Shown in pieces: positions 32,231 through 39,710 of a DNA stretch of 64,000 nt. The DNA is from an uncultured Myxococcales bacterium (lineage in GTDB: Bacteria > Myxococcota > Myxococcia > Myxococcales > Myxococcaceae), in assembly GCA_937980205.1 (NCBI GenBank), contig CALJKW010000010.1, forward strand, positions 186,001 through 250,000, written 5' to 3'. Made by a program: the position numbers and the translations under genes. Below the pieces are notes generated by a model. The model worked only from the letters and a program-made list of their open reading frames with translations. It was not told the DNA's origin and made no database searches. Position 1 is the first letter of the stretch, and each line of letters opens with the position of its first letter.

Positions 32231-34000
32231 TCACGCCGCCGCGAACTGCCGCTCCACCAGCCGCCGGTAGATGCCTTCCTCGGCGACCAGCGCCTCGTGC
32301 CGCCCGGCCTGGGCCACCCGGCCCTGGTCGAGCACGACGACGCGGTCGGCGTCCTTCACCGTCGACAGGCGGTGCGCGATGACGAGCGTGGTGCGGCCCT
32401 TCATCAGCCGCTCGAGCGCCTCGCGGACGAGGTGCTCCGACTCGGCATCGAGCGCGGAGGTGGCCTCGTCGAGGATGAGCAGCTTCGGGTCCTTCAAGAG
32501 CGCGCGAGCGATGGCGACGCGCTGCTTCTGGCCGCCGGAGAGCTGCACGCCGCGCTCTCCGACGAGCGTCTCGTAGCCGTCGGGGAATGCGGTCACGAAG
32601 CTGTGCGCGTTGGCGAGCTTCGCGGCGGTGATGACCTCTTCCATCGTCGCGTCGGGCCGCCCGTAGCGGATGTTCTCGGCGACGGAGGTCGAGAAGAGCA
32701 GCGGCTCCTGCGCGACGACGCCGATCTGCCGGCGCAGCCAGTGCGGGTCGAGCGTCTCGAGCCGCTCGCCGTCGAGCAGCACGTGCCCCTTCTGCGGGTC
32801 GTAGAGGCGGTAGAGCAGGGACGCGATCGTCGACTTCCCGGCGCCCGACGGGCCGACGAGCGCGACGACCTCTCCGGGCTTGAGCTCGAGATCGAACCCC
32901 TTGAGCACCGGCACGTCGAGGCGCGACGGGTACGCGAAGTCGACGTGCGCCCACTTCACGTGGCCCTCGATGCGCGCCGGCACCTTGCCGCCCTCGGGGT
33001 TGATCGACGGCTTGCGGTCGAGCAGCTCGAAGATGCGCTCGGCGGCTCCGGCGGCGCGGTTGTAGTCGGGCCACAGCTCCGACAGCGCGCCCATCGCGAA
33101 GGCCATCTGCATCGTGTACATGAGGAACACGGTCAGCTGGCCGACGGTCATCACGCCGTCGACGACCTGGCGGCCGCCGTACCAGAACACCAGCGCGCCG
33201 GCCGCGTACGCGGCGAACGAGGCGCCGCCCATGAAGTAGGCGCCCATGCGCGTGCGGCGCCGCGCGATGTCGTACGACTTCTCGACCGCGACGCCGTACT
33301 TCTCGACCTCCTTCTTCTCGGCGTCGAAGCTGCGCACGGTGCGCATGCCAGAGAGCGACTCCTCGGCGACGGCAGAGGCCTCGGCGAGCGCGTCCTGCGT
33401 ATCCTTCGCGAGCTTGCGCACGCGCCGGCCGTACATCACGGCGCCGAGCGCGACCGGCGGCACCACGGCGAGCATCAAGAGCGTGAGCACCTTCGAGGTG
33501 AGGAACAGCATCACCACGGTGCCGGCGGCGAGCGAGAGCGACCGCAGGCCCATCGAGATGTTCGACGAGACCGCCGTCTGGATGACGGCCGTGTCGGACG
33601 CGAGCCGCGACGTGAGGTCGCCGGTCTTCTGCGAGTCGAAGAAGCCGATCTCCTGCTCGGTGAGGCTCTTGAACAGCCGCGTGCGCAGCCGCGTGACGAC
33701 GCGCTCGCCGACCGTCATGAACAGGTAGTAGCGGAACGCCATCGCGAAGCCCTGCACCGCGAAGACGATGACGAGCTGCACCGCCAGCGTGTCGATGCGC
33801 CCGCGCGAGCCCGACGTCAGCGCCTCGTCGATGATGAAGCGAATGCCCTGCGGGAAGACGAGGTTCGCGCCGGCGGCGACGAGCAGGAAGAACGTCGCGA
33901 CGGCAAGCTTCCCGGCCTCGGGCCTGGCGAGCGAGATGATGCGCCGGAAGGTGACGCTGAACGGCGGGCGCTTCTTCTTCTCCTCTTCCTTCTTGGACAT
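32231..34000 (-). CDS. MsbA/ABCB-type ABC exporter (half transporter)
   Basis: 589 residues. The N-terminal Lys-rich tail is followed by six transmembrane helices (about 30-320; for example LAVATFFLLVAAGANLVFPQ, VFLMYTMQMAFAMGAL). The ATPase domain has Walker A GPSGAGKST, Q-loop VVAQEPLLF, signature LSGGQKQR, Walker B LLILDEATSALD and the H-loop His in VIAHRLS. It works as a homodimer in the inner membrane. Family members move lipid A, lipids, peptides or drugs; nothing nearby fixes the substrate. Single gene, divergent from pilT-type genes with 85 bp between starts. Confidence 0.93.
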   Translation of the reverse strand: MSKKEEEKKKRPPFSVTFRRIISLARPEAGKLAVATFFLLVAAGANLVFPQGIRFIIDEALTSGSRGRIDTLAVQLVIVFAVQGFAMAFRYYLFMTVGERVVTRLRTRLFKSLTEQEIGFFDSQKTGDLTSRLASDTAVIQTAVSSNISMGLRSLSLAAGTVVMLFLTSKVLTLLMLAVVPPVALGAVMYGRRVRKLAKDTQDALAEASAVAEESLSGMRTVRSFDAEKKEVEKYGVAVEKSYDIARRRTRMGAYFMGGASFAAYAAGALVFWYGGRQVVDGVMTVGQLTVFLMYTMQMAFAMGALSELWPDYNRAAGAAERIFELLDRKPSINPEGGKVPARIEGHVKWAHVDFAYPSRLDVPVLKGFDLELKPGEVVALVGPSGAGKSTIASLLYRLYDPQKGHVLLDGERLETLDPHWLRRQIGVVAQEPLLFSTSVAENIRYGRPDATMEEVITAAKLANAHSFVTAFPDGYETLVGERGVQLSGGQKQRVAIARALLKDPKLLILDEATSALDAESEHLVREALERLMKGRTTLVIAHRLSTVKDADRVVVLDQGRVAQAGRHEALVAEEGIYRRLVERQFAAA

Positions 34001-34085
34001 TTCGGTCTTCGGGCGCAGGGTGCAACCACCGTAACGCTTTGGCGCCGGTGCGCTCGTGAAGAAGTGTAGAGTGCGCCGTCAGCGC

Positions 34086-35444
34086 ATGTCGAACGCCCCC
34101 GAGGCCTCGCTGCTGGGCCGCATCGCGATCCACTACAAGCTCGTCACGCCCGAGCAGCTGCAGGAAGCCATCGCGAAGCAGACCGCGATGCAGGCTCCGA
34201 AGGACAAGCTCGGCGAGATCATGCTGGCGATGAACTTCATCAGCCAGGAGCAGCTCACCTGGCTGCTCAACGCGCAGGCCCAGATGGCCAAGCGCGCCAG
34301 CGCCCAACCGGCGCCCGCCGCCGCCGCCGCCGAGCAGCCCGCCGCCCAGCCGCAGGGCTACGTCGCTCCGGTTGCGCGAACGCAGACCGTCGCGCTCGAC
34401 CAGCTGCCGAAGCTCGAGGCGATCCTCACGCGCGCCGTGGAAGCGAAGGCGAGCGACGTGCACGTCCACGCCGGCGCTCCGCTGCAGATGCGCGTCAACG
34501 GCCAGCTGAAGGAGCTCAAGGTCGGCCTGCTCGAGCCCGACTCCACGAAAGCGCTGCTGTTCTCGGTGCTCACCGACGAGCAGAAGAAGCAGCTCGAAGA
34601 GCACCAGGATCTCGACTTCGCCATCCAGCTCCCCACGGGGCGCTTCCGCGCGAACATCTACAAGCAGCAGCGCGGGTGGGACGGCGTGTTCCGCCCGATC
34701 CCCGCGACGCCTCCGTCGCTGCAGGACCTCGGCCTGCCCAAGACGCTCGAGCGCCTCACGCAGTGGCACCAGGGCCTGGTGCTCATCACCGGCCCCGCAG
34801 GCTGCGGCAAGAGCTCGACGCTCGCCGCGCTCGTCGACATGGTGAACCGCACGCGCAAAGAGCACGTCATCACCGTCGAAGACCCGATCGAGTACGTGCA
34901 CCCGTCGAAGTCGTGCATCGTGAACCAGCGCCAGGCGGGCAAGCACACCAACAGCTTCGCCAACGCGCTGCGCGCGGCGCTGCGCGAAGACCCCGACGTC
35001 ATCGTCATCGGAGAGCTCCGCGATCTCGAGACCGTCTCGCTCGCCATCACCGCCGCCGAGACCGGCCACCTCGTGCTCGGCACGCTGCACACGAACTCGG
35101 CGATCCGCACCATCAACCGCATCCTCGACGTCTTCCCGCCGAAGCAGCAGTCGCAGATCCGCGCGATGGTGAGCGAGTCGCTCAAGGCCATCGTCAGCCA
35201 GCGCCTCGTGCCGAGCGCCGACGGCAGCCGCCGCGTCCCCGCGTGCGAGGTGCTCTTCGTGAAGCCCTCCGTCTCGAACCTCATCCGCGACGAGAAGACG
35301 TTCCAGATCCGCTCGGTGATGCAGACCGGGCGCGCCGACGGCATGGCGCTGCTCGACGACTCGCTCGCCGACCTGCTGAAGGCGGGCGTCATCACGAAGG
35401 ACACCGCGCGCCGCAACAGCGAAGACCCGAAGAGGTTCGCGTAA
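34086..35444 (+). CDS. PilT/PilU-family type IV pilus ATPase with N-terminal MshEN-like extension
   Basis: 452 residues from ATG 34086; the frame opens at GTG 34056 but MSNAPEAS is the natural start. Residues about 5-65 resemble the MshEN/GspE N-terminal domain (LLGRIAIHYKLVTPEQLQEAI, LGEIMLAMNFISQEQLTWLL), unusual for PilT, which normally lacks it. After an Ala/Pro linker comes the retraction ATPase: DVHVHAG, Walker A GPAGCGKSS, HVITVEDPIEYVH, Walker B VIVIGELRD, GTLHTNSA. Likely powers or regulates pilus retraction. Abuts a second pilT gene (stop and GTG start adjacent). MshEN domains bind c-di-GMP in some homologues; whether this one does is unknown. Confidence 0.92.
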   Translation: MSNAPEASLLGRIAIHYKLVTPEQLQEAIAKQTAMQAPKDKLGEIMLAMNFISQEQLTWLLNAQAQMAKRASAQPAPAAAAAEQPAAQPQGYVAPVARTQTVALDQLPKLEAILTRAVEAKASDVHVHAGAPLQMRVNGQLKELKVGLLEPDSTKALLFSVLTDEQKKQLEEHQDLDFAIQLPTGRFRANIYKQQRGWDGVFRPIPATPPSLQDLGLPKTLERLTQWHQGLVLITGPAGCGKSSTLAALVDMVNRTRKEHVITVEDPIEYVHPSKSCIVNQRQAGKHTNSFANALRAALREDPDVIVIGELRDLETVSLAITAAETGHLVLGTLHTNSAIRTINRILDVFPPKQQSQIRAMVSESLKAIVSQRLVPSADGSRRVPACEVLFVKPSVSNLIRDEKTFQIRSVMQTGRADGMALLDDSLADLLKAGVITKDTARRNSEDPKRFA

Positions 35445-36551
35445 GTGGCGAGGCTCGACGCGCTGTTCAAGTTCCTCAAGGAGTCGGGAGGCAGCGACCT
35501 GCACCTCGGCGCCGGCCTCGTGCCGCACACGCGCGTGCACGGCGAGATGACGCCGGTGCCCGGCTGGCCGGTCTTCACCGACGAGTCGCTGCGCGCGCAC
35601 CTCAGAGAGCTCGCCACCGCGCAGCAGTGGGAGCACTTCCAGAAGAACCACGATCTCGACTTCGCGTACGCGCTGAAGGGCGTCGCCCGCTTCCGCTCGA
35701 ACTACCTCGAGCAGGAGCGCGGCGTCGGCGCGGTGTTCCGCATCATCCCCGAGAAGATCAAGACGCTGGCGGAGCTGAAGATGCCGCCGGCGGTGGCGAG
35801 CTTCGCGGACCTCGAGTCGGGGCTCGTGCTCGTCACCGGCCCGACGGGCTCGGGCAAGTCGACGACGCTCGCGGGCATCATCGATCTCATCAACACGCGC
35901 TTCGCGAAGCACATCGTCACGATCGAAGACCCGGTCGAGTTCGTGCACGCGAACAAGTCGAGCACGATCTCGCAGCGCGAGGTCGGCACGGACACCGACA
36001 GCTTCTCCTCCGCGCTGCGCGCCGCGATCCGCCAGGACCCGGGCGTCATCCTCGTCGGCGAAATGCGCGACATGGAGACCATCGGCCTGGCCATCACCGC
36101 CGCCGAGATGGGCGTGCTGGTCTTCGGTACGCTGCACACGAACAACGCGGCGAAGACGATCGATCGCCTCATCGACGCGTTCCCGACGGATCAGCAGGGC
36201 CAGGTCCGCACGATGCTGTCCGAGTCGCTCGCGGGCATCGTCTCGCAGCTGCTCTTGCGCACCGCCGACGGCAAGGGCCGCGTCGCGGTGAACGAGATCC
36301 TCATCAAGACGCCGGGCCTGCCGAACATCATCCGCGAGGGGAACACGCCGATGATCCACTCCATCATCCAGGGCGGGAAGAGCGTCGGCATGCAGGCGAT
36401 GGACGACGCGCTCTACGCGCTCGCGCGCGAGAAGCGCATCGACGGCGAAGAGGCCTTCCACAAGGCGACGAACAAGGAGCGCTTCGAGGAGTTCGTCAGG
36501 GAGTCGCCCGCGCCAGCGCCGCGTCCAGGCGCCGGTACAGCGCGTCGATGA
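35445..36551 (+). CDS. pilT: Type IV pilus retraction ATPase PilT
   Basis: 368 residues, typical for PilT (about 345-370). The GTG start follows the previous stop directly. Motifs: SDLHLGAG, Walker A GPTGSGKST, HIVTIEDPVEFVH, Walker B VILVGEMRD, GTLHTNNAAKTIDRLID, and the PilT-specific AIRxDP element as AIRQDPG. A hexameric cytoplasmic motor that depolymerises the pilus for twitching (S-motility in myxobacteria). Tandem arrangement with the MshEN-PilT gene suggests a PilT/PilU-like pair. The last 56 bp overlap the 3' end of the convergent acyltransferase-like gene, an overlap unusual for a motor gene. Confidence 0.94.
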   Translation: MARLDALFKFLKESGGSDLHLGAGLVPHTRVHGEMTPVPGWPVFTDESLRAHLRELATAQQWEHFQKNHDLDFAYALKGVARFRSNYLEQERGVGAVFRIIPEKIKTLAELKMPPAVASFADLESGLVLVTGPTGSGKSTTLAGIIDLINTRFAKHIVTIEDPVEFVHANKSSTISQREVGTDTDSFSSALRAAIRQDPGVILVGEMRDMETIGLAITAAEMGVLVFGTLHTNNAAKTIDRLIDAFPTDQQGQVRTMLSESLAGIVSQLLLRTADGKGRVAVNEILIKTPGLPNIIREGNTPMIHSIIQGGKSVGMQAMDDALYALAREKRIDGEEAFHKATNKERFEEFVRESPAPAPRPGAGTARR

Positions 36552-37602
36552 CGACGACGATCCCGTAGGTCGCGACCAGCAGCACCGCGAACAGCACCCA
36601 GTACAGCGCCCAGCCGGCCTGGTCGCGGAAGAAGTGCGCCATCGCGAGGCCGCGCACGCGCCCGATCGACTCGTACGCGAACAGCGGAGCCGCCGCGAGC
36701 GCGGTGACCGCCCCGCGCACCGGCTGCGCCTGCCAGGCGATGAGCAGGGCGATCACCAGCACCCACCACGCGCCGTAGAACAGCATCAGCTCGTGCATGC
36801 AGTACGCGGCGAGCGAGCTCGTGCCGAGCACGGTGACGGCCTTCAGCACGCGGGCGTCGGCCCAGCGCTGCTCGATGAACAGGAGCGCGAGCACGAAGCT
36901 CATCACCCAGAACACGCGCTGCGGGTGATCGAGCGAGAGCCCCATCCACACCGCGAAGCCGGCGACGCAGAGGAAGACGATCCACACCACCAGCTCGCGA
37001 AGCGAGCCCAACGCCGCGGTCGCTCCGGCCGAGGCGCCGAGCAGGACGTAGCCGGCCCACGGCAGCAGCGGGAACAGCGCGCCGCTCGACTGATTCAAGA
37101 AGAGCGAGGGCCAGCCGGTGACGTCGCGAGCGAGCGGAGTCACGGCGAAGGCCGCGACGGCGAGCCCGAGCATCACCCACCGCAGCACGCGGGGCCGCGA
37201 GGCGAGGGCGACGAGCACCGGCAACGCGAGCAGCAGCGACAGGCCGATGCAGTGGAGGATGTCGATGCGCAAGAGCCACTTCGGCTCGCGCACCACGGGG
37301 AACCAGCACCAGTTGACGAAGGTGGCGACGGCGAGGACCTCTCCGATGCGGCGCAGCGTCTTGCGCACGCGGCCGGGCTTGCCGGCGCCACGCACCTGCA
37401 CGAGCGCGAGCGAGAAGCCGGCGGCGAAGATGAACGAGGGCGCGACGAGGCCGTCGAACCGCATCAGCACGCGGTAGAGCGTTGAGCTCTTCAGCGACGG
37501 CTCGAGCAGGAACATCACGGTGTGCGTCTGCACCATGAAGACGACGGCGACGCCGCGGAGCCAGTCGAAGCTCTGAATGCGTTGCTCGAGGCGCCCGGCC
37601 AT
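36496..37602 (-). CDS. Polytopic membrane protein, DUF1624/OpgC-like acyltransferase family
   Basis: 368 residues with about ten transmembrane helices. The start QSFDWLRGVAVVFMVQTHTVMFLLEP matches the conserved beginning of the heparan-alpha-glucosaminide N-acetyltransferase (DUF1624)/acyltransferase-3 group (FDxLRGxAxxxMxxxH), including the catalytic-type His. RIDILHCIGLSLLLALP is also conserved. These proteins acylate sugars at the membrane. No glycan genes are next to it. Its 3' end lies within pilT, and its start is only 20 bp from a divergent small gene. Confidence 0.8.
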   Translation of the reverse strand: MAGRLEQRIQSFDWLRGVAVVFMVQTHTVMFLLEPSLKSSTLYRVLMRFDGLVAPSFIFAAGFSLALVQVRGAGKPGRVRKTLRRIGEVLAVATFVNWCWFPVVREPKWLLRIDILHCIGLSLLLALPVLVALASRPRVLRWVMLGLAVAAFAVTPLARDVTGWPSLFLNQSSGALFPLLPWAGYVLLGASAGATAALGSLRELVVWIVFLCVAGFAVWMGLSLDHPQRVFWVMSFVLALLFIEQRWADARVLKAVTVLGTSSLAAYCMHELMLFYGAWWVLVIALLIAWQAQPVRGAVTALAAAPLFAYESIGRVRGLAMAHFFRDQAGWALYWVLFAVLLVATYGIVVVIDALYRRLDAALARATP

Positions 37603-37622
37603 TGCTAGGACGACCTCATCAC

Positions 37623-37817
37623 ATGACCAGCGACTCGAAGAAGCTCCCGGTCCCGTACAAGCCCGACAACCAGCGTCAGAACGACGCGTTCCACCACCAG
37701 CACGAGTGGACGAGCGGCAAGCGCGGCGGCGGCAAGGTGCCTGCCGACTTCGAGTGGCGCACGAACCCGAAGCAGTACCAGGAAGAAGACGGGACCAACG
37801 AGCCCGAGAGGAAGTAG
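37623..37817 (+). CDS. Small hydrophilic protein, unknown
   Basis: 64 residues (MTSDSKKLPVPYKPDNQRQN start), rich in Lys, Asn, Gln, Pro and His, with no hydrophobic stretch. High third-position GC and a varied, non-repetitive composition support a real gene. Start is 20 bp from the divergent acyltransferase gene, so promoters must overlap. Not similar to a family I know. Followed by a 170-bp imperfect palindrome. Confidence 0.55.
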   Translation: MTSDSKKLPVPYKPDNQRQNDAFHHQHEWTSGKRGGGKVPADFEWRTNPKQYQEEDGTNEPERK

Positions 37818-37826
37818 CGCAGGAAA

Positions 37827-37997
37827 GCCGGGTACGGCCGACGTCTGACGCGGCAACGTGAACGACTCGACGGGCCCGGGTTCGTTCCGGGGAACGTTCA
37901 CTGGAACGTGAACGGCGAACGCCGGCGTTCCGGTCCCCGTCGCCGCCAACGTTCCCTTGAACGCACCCGGGCCCGCCGAATCGTCAACGTACCCGGC
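37827..37997. repeat. Long imperfect palindrome rich in AACGTT boxes
   Basis: Outer boxes GCCGGGTACG (37827-37836) and CGTACCCGGC (37988-37997) are exact complements, as are CGGGCCCGGGT (37870-37880) and ACCCGGGCCCG (37965-37975). Further inner boxes (CGTTC/GAACG, GGGAACGTT) also pair. The whole region could fold into one long hairpin. It fills the gap between the small protein gene and the BNR-like lipoprotein stop. Confidence 0.7.
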
Positions 37998-37999
37998 AG

Positions 38000-38944
38000 T
38001 TACTCGAGCTGCACCTGCGCCACGTAGACGGCATCGCCGGTAGACGCCACCAGCGAAGCTCCAGCGAGGAACAGCTGAACGACAGCGGTCCCGCTCGGCA
38101 AACCCGCGCTCGCTTCCCTCCACGTCTTCCCAGCATCATCACTCACGCGCAGCCCGCTCATCGTCCCCGCGAACGCCCGCTGCCCCGCCGTCGCGAACGA
38201 CTGCGCCGTCGCCCCGACGTCGAGGGGGTGAAACGTGTTCCCGTAGTTCTCGCTACGCAGCGCACCCGCGGAGGTCTGCAGCAGCACGAACGCGGCCTCC
38301 GCGCCGATCGCCTTGACCTCTCCGGCGACGAGCCCGGTGTTCCACGTCGCGCCGGCGTCATCCGAGTGCCACAGCTTCGAGTCGACGACCGCGAACATGC
38401 GCACCGCCGCGGGCGACGCCACCAGCGCCGTCACCGGCTGCATGAAGATCGGCGCCGCGTTGCGCAGGCTCCACGTCGCGCCGCGATCGCTCGAGGCCAT
38501 CAGCCCCATGCCCGACGCGAGCAACAGCTCCGAGCCCTTCTTCACCAGCGCGTGCGCAGGCACCGTCGCCAGCCGCACCAGCGCGTCGTCGGCCAGCGTC
38601 TGCCGGAACACGCCGTCGAGCGTCGTCACCCACAGCGCGGTGTCGATGCGCTGCACCGACGTCGCGCGCGCGCCGCCCAGCGACACCGGCTCCCACGCCT
38701 TGCTGCCCGCCGGCAGCCGGTACAGCGCGTCGCCCGCGACCGTGTACAGCGCTCCGTCGAACTGCGCCGTACCGCCCAGCCGCGCCGGCGGCAGCCCCTC
38801 GGACATGCCCTGGAACGTCCCGACCTGCGTCGGCTTCGGCCCGCCCGGAAGCTCCGGCTCGGCCCCGACCGGCCCTGAGAGCTGGAACTCCGCTTCACCC
38901 ACGCAGCCCAGCAGAAGGAGCAGGGTGATCCAAGGTCGCATCAT
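38000..38944 (-). CDS. Lipoprotein with sialidase/BNR-like beta-propeller
   Basis: About 314 residues. The start is one of two adjacent ATGs (38944, 38941), giving MMRPWITLLLLLGC, a lipoprotein signal; the frame to 39010 lacks this. The body consists of six or seven blades with the Asp-box pattern S-x-D-x-G-x-T-W: MASSDRGATWSL, WHSDDAGATWNT, RSENYGNTFHPL, RVSDDAGKTWREA. Such propellers (YCF48/BNR-like) bind partners or glycans; no catalytic residues for sialidase are evident. Runs 4 bp after the esterase stop, so the esterase and this gene are co-transcribed. Confidence 0.85.
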   Translation of the reverse strand: MMRPWITLLLLLGCVGEAEFQLSGPVGAEPELPGGPKPTQVGTFQGMSEGLPPARLGGTAQFDGALYTVAGDALYRLPAGSKAWEPVSLGGARATSVQRIDTALWVTTLDGVFRQTLADDALVRLATVPAHALVKKGSELLLASGMGLMASSDRGATWSLRNAAPIFMQPVTALVASPAAVRMFAVVDSKLWHSDDAGATWNTGLVAGEVKAIGAEAAFVLLQTSAGALRSENYGNTFHPLDVGATAQSFATAGQRAFAGTMSGLRVSDDAGKTWREASAGLPSGTAVVQLFLAGASLVASTGDAVYVAQVQLE

Positions 38945-38948
38945 GTAG

Positions 38949-39677
38949 TCATTTTCGCGAGCTGCCCTCCAAAGTGTCGTCCAGCAGCGCAGATAATTTC
39001 TCCAGCACATTCATGGGGATGCCGTGCCCCCCGGCGAACGACACGAACTCGACCTTCAAGCCGCTTTCCAAAAGCAGCTTCTCGAGCAGCTTCGCCATGT
39101 CGAACCCGAGGATGGGGTCCTGCGTGCCGTGCGACTGCAGCACCCGCAGCCCGGCGCGCCCCTTCGCCTTCTGCCGCCACACGTCTTCCATCAAGAGCGT
39201 GCCGGACATGATCGCCAGCGCCCGCGGTGCCTCTTCCAGCCTCAAGCTCAGATCCGTCGTCAGCATCGCCCCCTGGCTGAAGCCGCCCAGCGCGATCTTC
39301 GACAGCGGCAGCTTCGTCTGCGCGCAGACCTCGTCGAGCAGCTTGCGCAGCGCCGTCCGCGCCGCGGGCATCCCTTGCGGCTCGACCTTGCGGAACTCGC
39401 GCAGCGCCTCGGGGTCTCCGCGGTTCACGCGCTCGAGCCCCTCGAAGTCGATCATCCACCACGCGCGCGACCCGGGCCCCAACGACAGCGGCGCCTCGGG
39501 GAAGATGAACCGCTGCTTCGAGAGCTCCGGCCGCGCGTGCACCAGCTCGCCGTAGAGCCCCACCAGATCGTCTCCCGGAGCGCCGAAGCCGTGGCACAGC
39601 ACGACCGCACCCGCCGGCTTGCCCGCATCGCGTTCCGGGAACACCTGACACTGAAGACCACCGAGCGTCGCTCTCAT
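38949..39677 (-). CDS. Phospholipase/carboxylesterase family alpha/beta hydrolase
   Basis: 242 residues from ATG 39677; the longer open frame is antisense to the FHA gene. Motifs of the carboxylesterase/thioesterase (YpfH/EstB-like) family: VVLCHGFGAPGDDL oxyanion region, nucleophile Ser in LGGFSQGAM, Asp in SHGTQDPILGF, His in FAGGHGIP. Cytosolic: no signal peptide. Hydrolyses short acyl esters by family knowledge. Divergent from the FHA gene (34 bp between starts), upstream of the BNR-like lipoprotein in one operon. Confidence 0.92.
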   Translation of the reverse strand: MRATLGGLQCQVFPERDAGKPAGAVVLCHGFGAPGDDLVGLYGELVHARPELSKQRFIFPEAPLSLGPGSRAWWMIDFEGLERVNRGDPEALREFRKVEPQGMPAARTALRKLLDEVCAQTKLPLSKIALGGFSQGAMLTTDLSLRLEEAPRALAIMSGTLLMEDVWRQKAKGRAGLRVLQSHGTQDPILGFDMAKLLEKLLLESGLKVEFVSFAGGHGIPMNVLEKLSALLDDTLEGSSRK

Positions 39678-39710
39678 GCGGCCTTGCTTAGCACCCAAAG
39701 TTGGGTCGAA

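Noticed and set aside
32079..36461. A 1460-codon open frame on the minus strand
   Set aside because: It is antisense to pilT-type genes and passes through the exporter in another frame. Its residues are mostly Arg/Ala/Glu/Asp of the type produced by reading high-GC3 genes backwards, and no domain is seen.
37605..38123. 172-codon minus-strand frame between the acyltransferase and the BNR lipoprotein
   Set aside because: It crosses the small protein gene and the long palindrome in a frame with no ribosome site and Arg-rich, shadow-like composition.
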